Shown here: positions 59,700 to 64,000 of the stretch, in pieces | How positions within the stretch are numbered: the stretch's first letter is position 1 | How the letters are laid out: each line of letters starts with the position of its first letter | Assembly: GCA_963691655.1 (NCBI GenBank) | Contig: OY829327.1 | Location: forward strand, 56,556,079-56,620,078 | Direction: 5' to 3' | Origin: Toxonevra muliebris | Lineage: Eukaryota; Arthropoda; Insecta; Diptera; Pallopteridae | Length of the DNA: 64,000 nt | Position numbers and translations under genes: made by a program | The notes under the pieces: model-generated | What the model saw: the letters and a program-made list of their open reading frames with translations, nothing else | Database searches by the model: none | Told to the model about the DNA's origin: nothing

Positions 59700-60460
59700 A
59701 CTCCATTACATCTAGTTCATCCACAATATGGACCTGAAGTCGGAAAAATGGGGTTTAAAGAAAATTCTTTATTTTAACAGATACAAATTTGATATCTGAA
59801 GCAAAGTTGTTGAGCAAAAACAATATTTCTATACACACTTTTCCTCCAGCTCTTACCCTTCCTCTTGAAAATGAGGTCTTAACCCCTTTTTTTCGATAAA
59901 TGAGCGATAAAAGAACTGTTGAGAAAACTATTATATTGTCTTTGGAGAAAATATAACGAACTGTTATGCAGACTAGCTACAATGGGAAAAAAACAAAAAC
60001 ATAAATGTATAGAACGGTAGTGGTAGTTTCTTTCAATATCTCTATTCAGTGAAGATATTTGGAATCAAATCCGTAATTCTGGGTTATGATTTCAAATATT
60101 AGTAGCTTATATAGGATATTGAAAGATTAAGAACTATCACTAAGACCACTGATGAGGAATTGTGGCGGATTCCGAAACGGCCGTCTGATTTGCCCGTCTC
60201 TATATACATTGTTGTTGTGATGACTACATTTGTTCATTAACCTGTTTATATATAACTTCAAATAACGAAATTGACATTAACTTAAGTCATGACTTTGAAA
60301 ATTAACCTCTAGATTTAATTTTCATAGTCTCCTAAAAAACTATCATGAAAATATTCCTTGTTAAAAATTATGAGGAGTTCTGGAACATTAGAATGACCTT
60401 TGAGGTGCAAAATAAGGCTAAAACCGAATTTTCTGCATTAGAACCAAGCCGCTCAAACAC
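59700..60460. repeat. Dispersed repeat, interrupted copy of the 18.5-kb family
   Basis: Collinear with 18518-18830, but split by the foldback element at 59955-60346. The flanks on either side resume the same repeat (tattgtctttggagaaaatat, then tccttgttaaaaattatg). Confidence 0.7.
59955..60346. mobile_element. 392-bp foldback-family element, complete copy
   Basis: GAAAATAT occurs directly outside both ends (59947-59954 and 60347-60354), an 8-bp target duplication. The empty site is visible at 18.7 kb. The sequence is the reverse complement of the copies at 18987-19600. No strong terminal inverted repeat is seen, so its superfamily is open; 8 bp fits hAT or P-type elements. Confidence 0.75.
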
Positions 60461-61516
60461 CGCAAGTAAAAAATTCTCCTTCTTTTTTTGTTGTACTTAT
60501 ATTAGGATTCCATGTGGAGCCAACAAAATTAAAAAAAAAAATTATTTAATTGATTAAAAAAAAATAATTTTTGTTGCCTCCAAATGGGATTGAACACATA
60601 AAGCTAAAACATTAGAAAGTCCCCAAAAAAGATTTTTCAAATGACATTTGCAAATATAACTGTATCTTGATTAAGCGTTGCCAACACATTGTTTAAAAAA
60701 TGCACGAAACTTGAGGGCGCTCAAGTATATCTTACATATGTACGTAATTTACGTGTTTGTTGCATTAATTAAAAATATTGTTTTACATACGAGTTTGGTG
60801 CCTACTCTTTTTTTAGCTTTAATTATCAAGATTCGATTTGGCATCAAAAACATAAAATGCCAAAAATTGGACTTACGAGGTTGAGTCAGAAACCAGTCGA
60901 GTTGCAAAACTATCAAAGAAGTTTCACTTCTGGTGAGTGCACTAATTTGAGCGTGTGAACTTTTTATATTTCCTTTCTGTTGAATAAATTTTTAAAAATT
61001 TAAGTCAACAAAAAGTACAATACATAATACGAAACGTGAATAACACTGGCCAACAAAATTACACAGACGTGCGAAAAGAGTTGAAAACAAACAGTGGTTT
61101 GGCTATATATATTTTTGGGCTGAATCCGATGAAGGATTTCTAAAAATCTGGAAAAGTAAAACATTATCAAAATTATGATGAGTTCTAGTTTGAATCAAAA
61201 ACTTACACAGAATGGTCCAAAAAATAAATAATAGCAGTTTGTAATGAAACTGACATAAAATTTTTTTTTTTTGATTTTCTACAATTGGTAGAAAACGACC
61301 CAAAATTTAATTTTCTCAATTTTAGGTTAAAACTTTTCAAAATTCTAATGATTTTAAAAATCCGATTAAAATATGAGTAACTAATAGCAAAACTATAAAA
61401 TATTTTTTCTAGATTTTCAGTTTTAGCATCCATCTATGTTGTGCGAGTTATATTCTTATATGCAGTTACATACCGAATCCGAACCGTGAAGTAAAAAGCT
61501 TTTCTAAGTGCTCGAC

Positions 61517-62670
61517 GTTACATTCAGTTCGTTGCAGAGTTGCTTTATGTCGAAATATACTGGTTTGTTTAATACTATTTTATATGTAATGATACTGTTT
61601 TGTAAAATAACTCATTGCCATCCTGAATACTTGGCGTGCTCGGTGGACAATACACCGAGCATATCGTCTTCGGTGTGAGAGTGAGTGAAGATGCTCTCTT
61701 TGTGTTCGGTGCAACCTAAATTTTAAAATTACTGTGCTATCCCTTAAAAATGACCGTTTTTCACCCAAAATTACTGTACGATGAAAAAGAAACGAAAAAA
61801 GGTTGATTGGATATTTTTAACCCTAAACTAGTGAGATGTAAAAAAACTTGCATAGTTACTAAGTTTGATCTCTGGGATATTCTTAAATTTATTTAGAAAA
61901 AATCGATATATTTCAAAAATATATTGACAAATTCTGTGGTCAAAAGCAATAATCGCTTAAATCGACTTTAAAAATAATTGAGTTATAAATGCCATTATAT
62001 TCTTCTTATTCCAATTCACATGGTCGTAAATTCTGTTTTTTGAAACAAAAGTTATTAAAAAAGAAACGTATTCGCTTACGTAGAGTGGCAACCAATCATA
62101 TTAACTTCAAGCCGTGTTTACTCGAAATTAGATTTTCAGACTTAAGCGATTACTGCTTTTGACTACAGAATTATTACTTTGACAAATGACATTTCAAAGT
62201 TTATTTCAGAAGACACATAACAATTTATAAAAAAAAACTAATAATCAATTATGCTCACATTTTTTAATAATACTGTAAACTGCTGTACTCTTTTGGAAAT
62301 TACTGTATAATTTAAACGAATTACTGTATTGTTGTACAGGCGTTAAAATTCCATCAAATTGCACTAATTACAGTACAGTTAACATCACTGGGTGCAACAA
62401 CAATTTCATGGTGTTCGCCGAGCATACTCCCAATATAACCACAGCCTTAGCACCTGGTTATATTGGTGCTCGGTGTACACAAAACATTTTCTACTGTGCT
62501 CGGTCAAGGTGGTTACATTCAGCTCGTTGCAGAGTTGCTTTTTTTATCAAAATATACTCGTTTGTTAATACTATTTTATATGTAATGATATTGTTTTGAA
62601 AAATAACTTATTGCCACCCCGAATACTCTGCGTAAAGACTCTCTCTTTGTGTTCGGTGCAACAACAATTT
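61517..62670. repeat. Direct repeat pair (61517-61720 and 62505-62670)
   Basis: Both halves read gttacattcag.tcgttgcag, then actattttatatgtaatgat, then ctctttgtgttcggtgcaac. Motifs ctcggtg/caccgagc recur around each copy (61640-61690, 62415-62505). The 235-bp MITE lies between them. Confidence 0.7.
61934..62168. mobile_element. 235-bp MITE, copy 2
   Basis: Same family and same length as 16156-16390, in the opposite orientation. The ends are ctgtggtcaaaagcaataat and ttactgcttttgactacag. AATT flanks both sides (61930-61933 and 62169-62172). Confidence 0.8.
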
Positions 62671-64000
62671 CATATAACCACAGCCTTAGGCTTTTACTCT
62701 TGTAGGTTTTCCATTGCAACGATATTTTAAGTATCGATAAGTTCATTGCTAAAGTGAATCAAAAATACCTAACACCCCTATGCTAGAAACGTCGTACTTT
62801 TTTATATTGTTACGAACTGTAAAAACGGTATGCTAGAATCGTTGTTGCTGTTTCGTAATTTCGAAGTTCGAATGATGGTATCCATGAAAACGAACGAATC
62901 GTAAATTTGTTGTTTTTGAGTTGAATTTTGTACGAATTAGAAAACGGTCACTTTGCAATTGAATAGTGTGGGATCACCAACTAAGGGTTGCTAGTAACTT
63001 GGAAGAAAAGTGTGGTTGAATTATAAGTGCTACATCAAGCGGAGATTGTCCACTAATAAGGCAGAAGGTAGGGCAACAGTATGAATGTTTTTAATGATTT
63101 GGAGAAATCTGCCATTGGATTAATTTGCATGAACACGAGTACGTCAGGCATTAGAGGAACTGTGGGTTGGAAATGGCATCACACATTTCAAAGACGCACA
63201 GTGGTTGAACTTCATACAAAATGAGAACAAAAATAGAAGGAGTCGTGGGTACAGGAGTTTCTTATGTCAATACATCGTCAGAGTGAAAAAATTAAAATAA
63301 TACGCCTACTGCCACGCTCATCTCCCATACAACCAAAGTTAGACAAAAATAGAAGAAGTCGTCTTAGAGTTAAAAATGTTGGTACAAGAGTTGCTAATAT
63401 CTATACAATGACAGGGTGCAAAATTAACAAAAATCTGTTTATGGGCACGCCCACTTCCCATACAACATGATTGTAAAAAAATTAATATTTTCCTTTTTAT
63501 CGCTAAGAATCACTATAAAAGTTTATTTTAATGTATTGTGAATGTTATTTTCCCTCCATATTTACACTCCCAACCTACCCCCAACCCTTCATTCCCCTTC
63601 CCCTAAAAATATAAAAAATTAAAAATGTTTTGTTTTGGAAATTGTTTTTACTTCATTATTTTAATTTCCTATTACAGTGTGTGACACCGAGCAATAATAA
63701 ATCCTTAAAATTAAAGTAGATTTTTTTTTAATAAAAAAAAAAAAAAAATTAAAATATAAAGTTATTCTCTTCTTCTAAAATATATTTTTTTGAAACAAAA
63801 TGATAAGATCAACAAAATTAACCCAAAATCACTGAACAACTCGGGTGGAATTCACCCATGTTCATTGATGCCTATTAGTAATTTTGAAGTAATTAGCTCT
63901 CAAATATAGCTTAGATTGCACTCTCTTACCAAACGCTCTAGCATTGATCGAATATAAAGGGTCCCACATAAAAAACTGAAGCAGATACCACCCTGATATT
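62671..64000. other. 3' end of window, no gene recognised
   Basis: A mixed sequence of moderate complexity. Two similar phrases recur at 63231-63320 and 63340-63470: aaaatagaag.agtcgt, and tcccatacaac. These suggest a diverged direct repeat. Poly-A/T runs lie at 63720-63750. Confidence 0.45.

Overview
The window is AT-rich nuclear DNA from an insect, most likely a higher fly (Diptera). The evidence is short GT..AG introns, TATA-box promoters, a CYP9-like P450, insect-type fatty acyl-CoA reductases (FARs) and many Tc1/mariner, hAT, pogo and non-LTR relics. The TE load and multi-kilobase introns fit a non-drosophilid fly such as a tephritid or calyptrate. That placement is inference; no species can be read from the sequence.

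Layout. 1-2.9 kb: repeats. 2.9-4.4 kb: the last three exons of a CYP9-like P450 whose N-terminal exon(s) are not visible. 4.4-22.3 kb: a TE-rich intergenic block. It holds a mariner nested in a pogo-like element that keeps a C-terminal PHD finger, a second mariner split by a MITE, a third mariner remnant, several MITE families, a foldback structure with a perfect 154-bp palindrome, and a non-LTR RNase H relic. 22.4-57.9 kb: three head-to-tail FAR genes (FAR-1, FAR-2, FAR-3), each complete, each with eight exons and the same intron positions and phases. In each, exon 1 encodes only 25 residues ending in the TGGTGFLG/SGGTGFLG nucleotide-binding loop, and a 5.8-7.4 kb first intron full of transposons follows. 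57.9-64 kb: a repeat-rich 3' flank with no gene seen.

The three FARs should reduce long-chain acyl-CoAs to fatty alcohols with NADPH at the ER or peroxisomal membrane (cuticular wax, hydrocarbon or pheromone precursors). All three reading frames are open end to end, with the Y206/K210 catalytic pair conserved; the predicted proteins are 500, 501 and 497 aa. Each has its own TATA box and poly(A) signal, so they read as separately promoted tandem duplicates. FAR-3 needs a GC-AG intron to stay in frame.

I found no tRNA, rRNA or CRISPR array, and no clearly new molecular system. The points most worth following are the FAR array and its large first introns, the pogo-PHD/mariner nest, the perfect palindrome, and the MITE families with readable target-site duplications.
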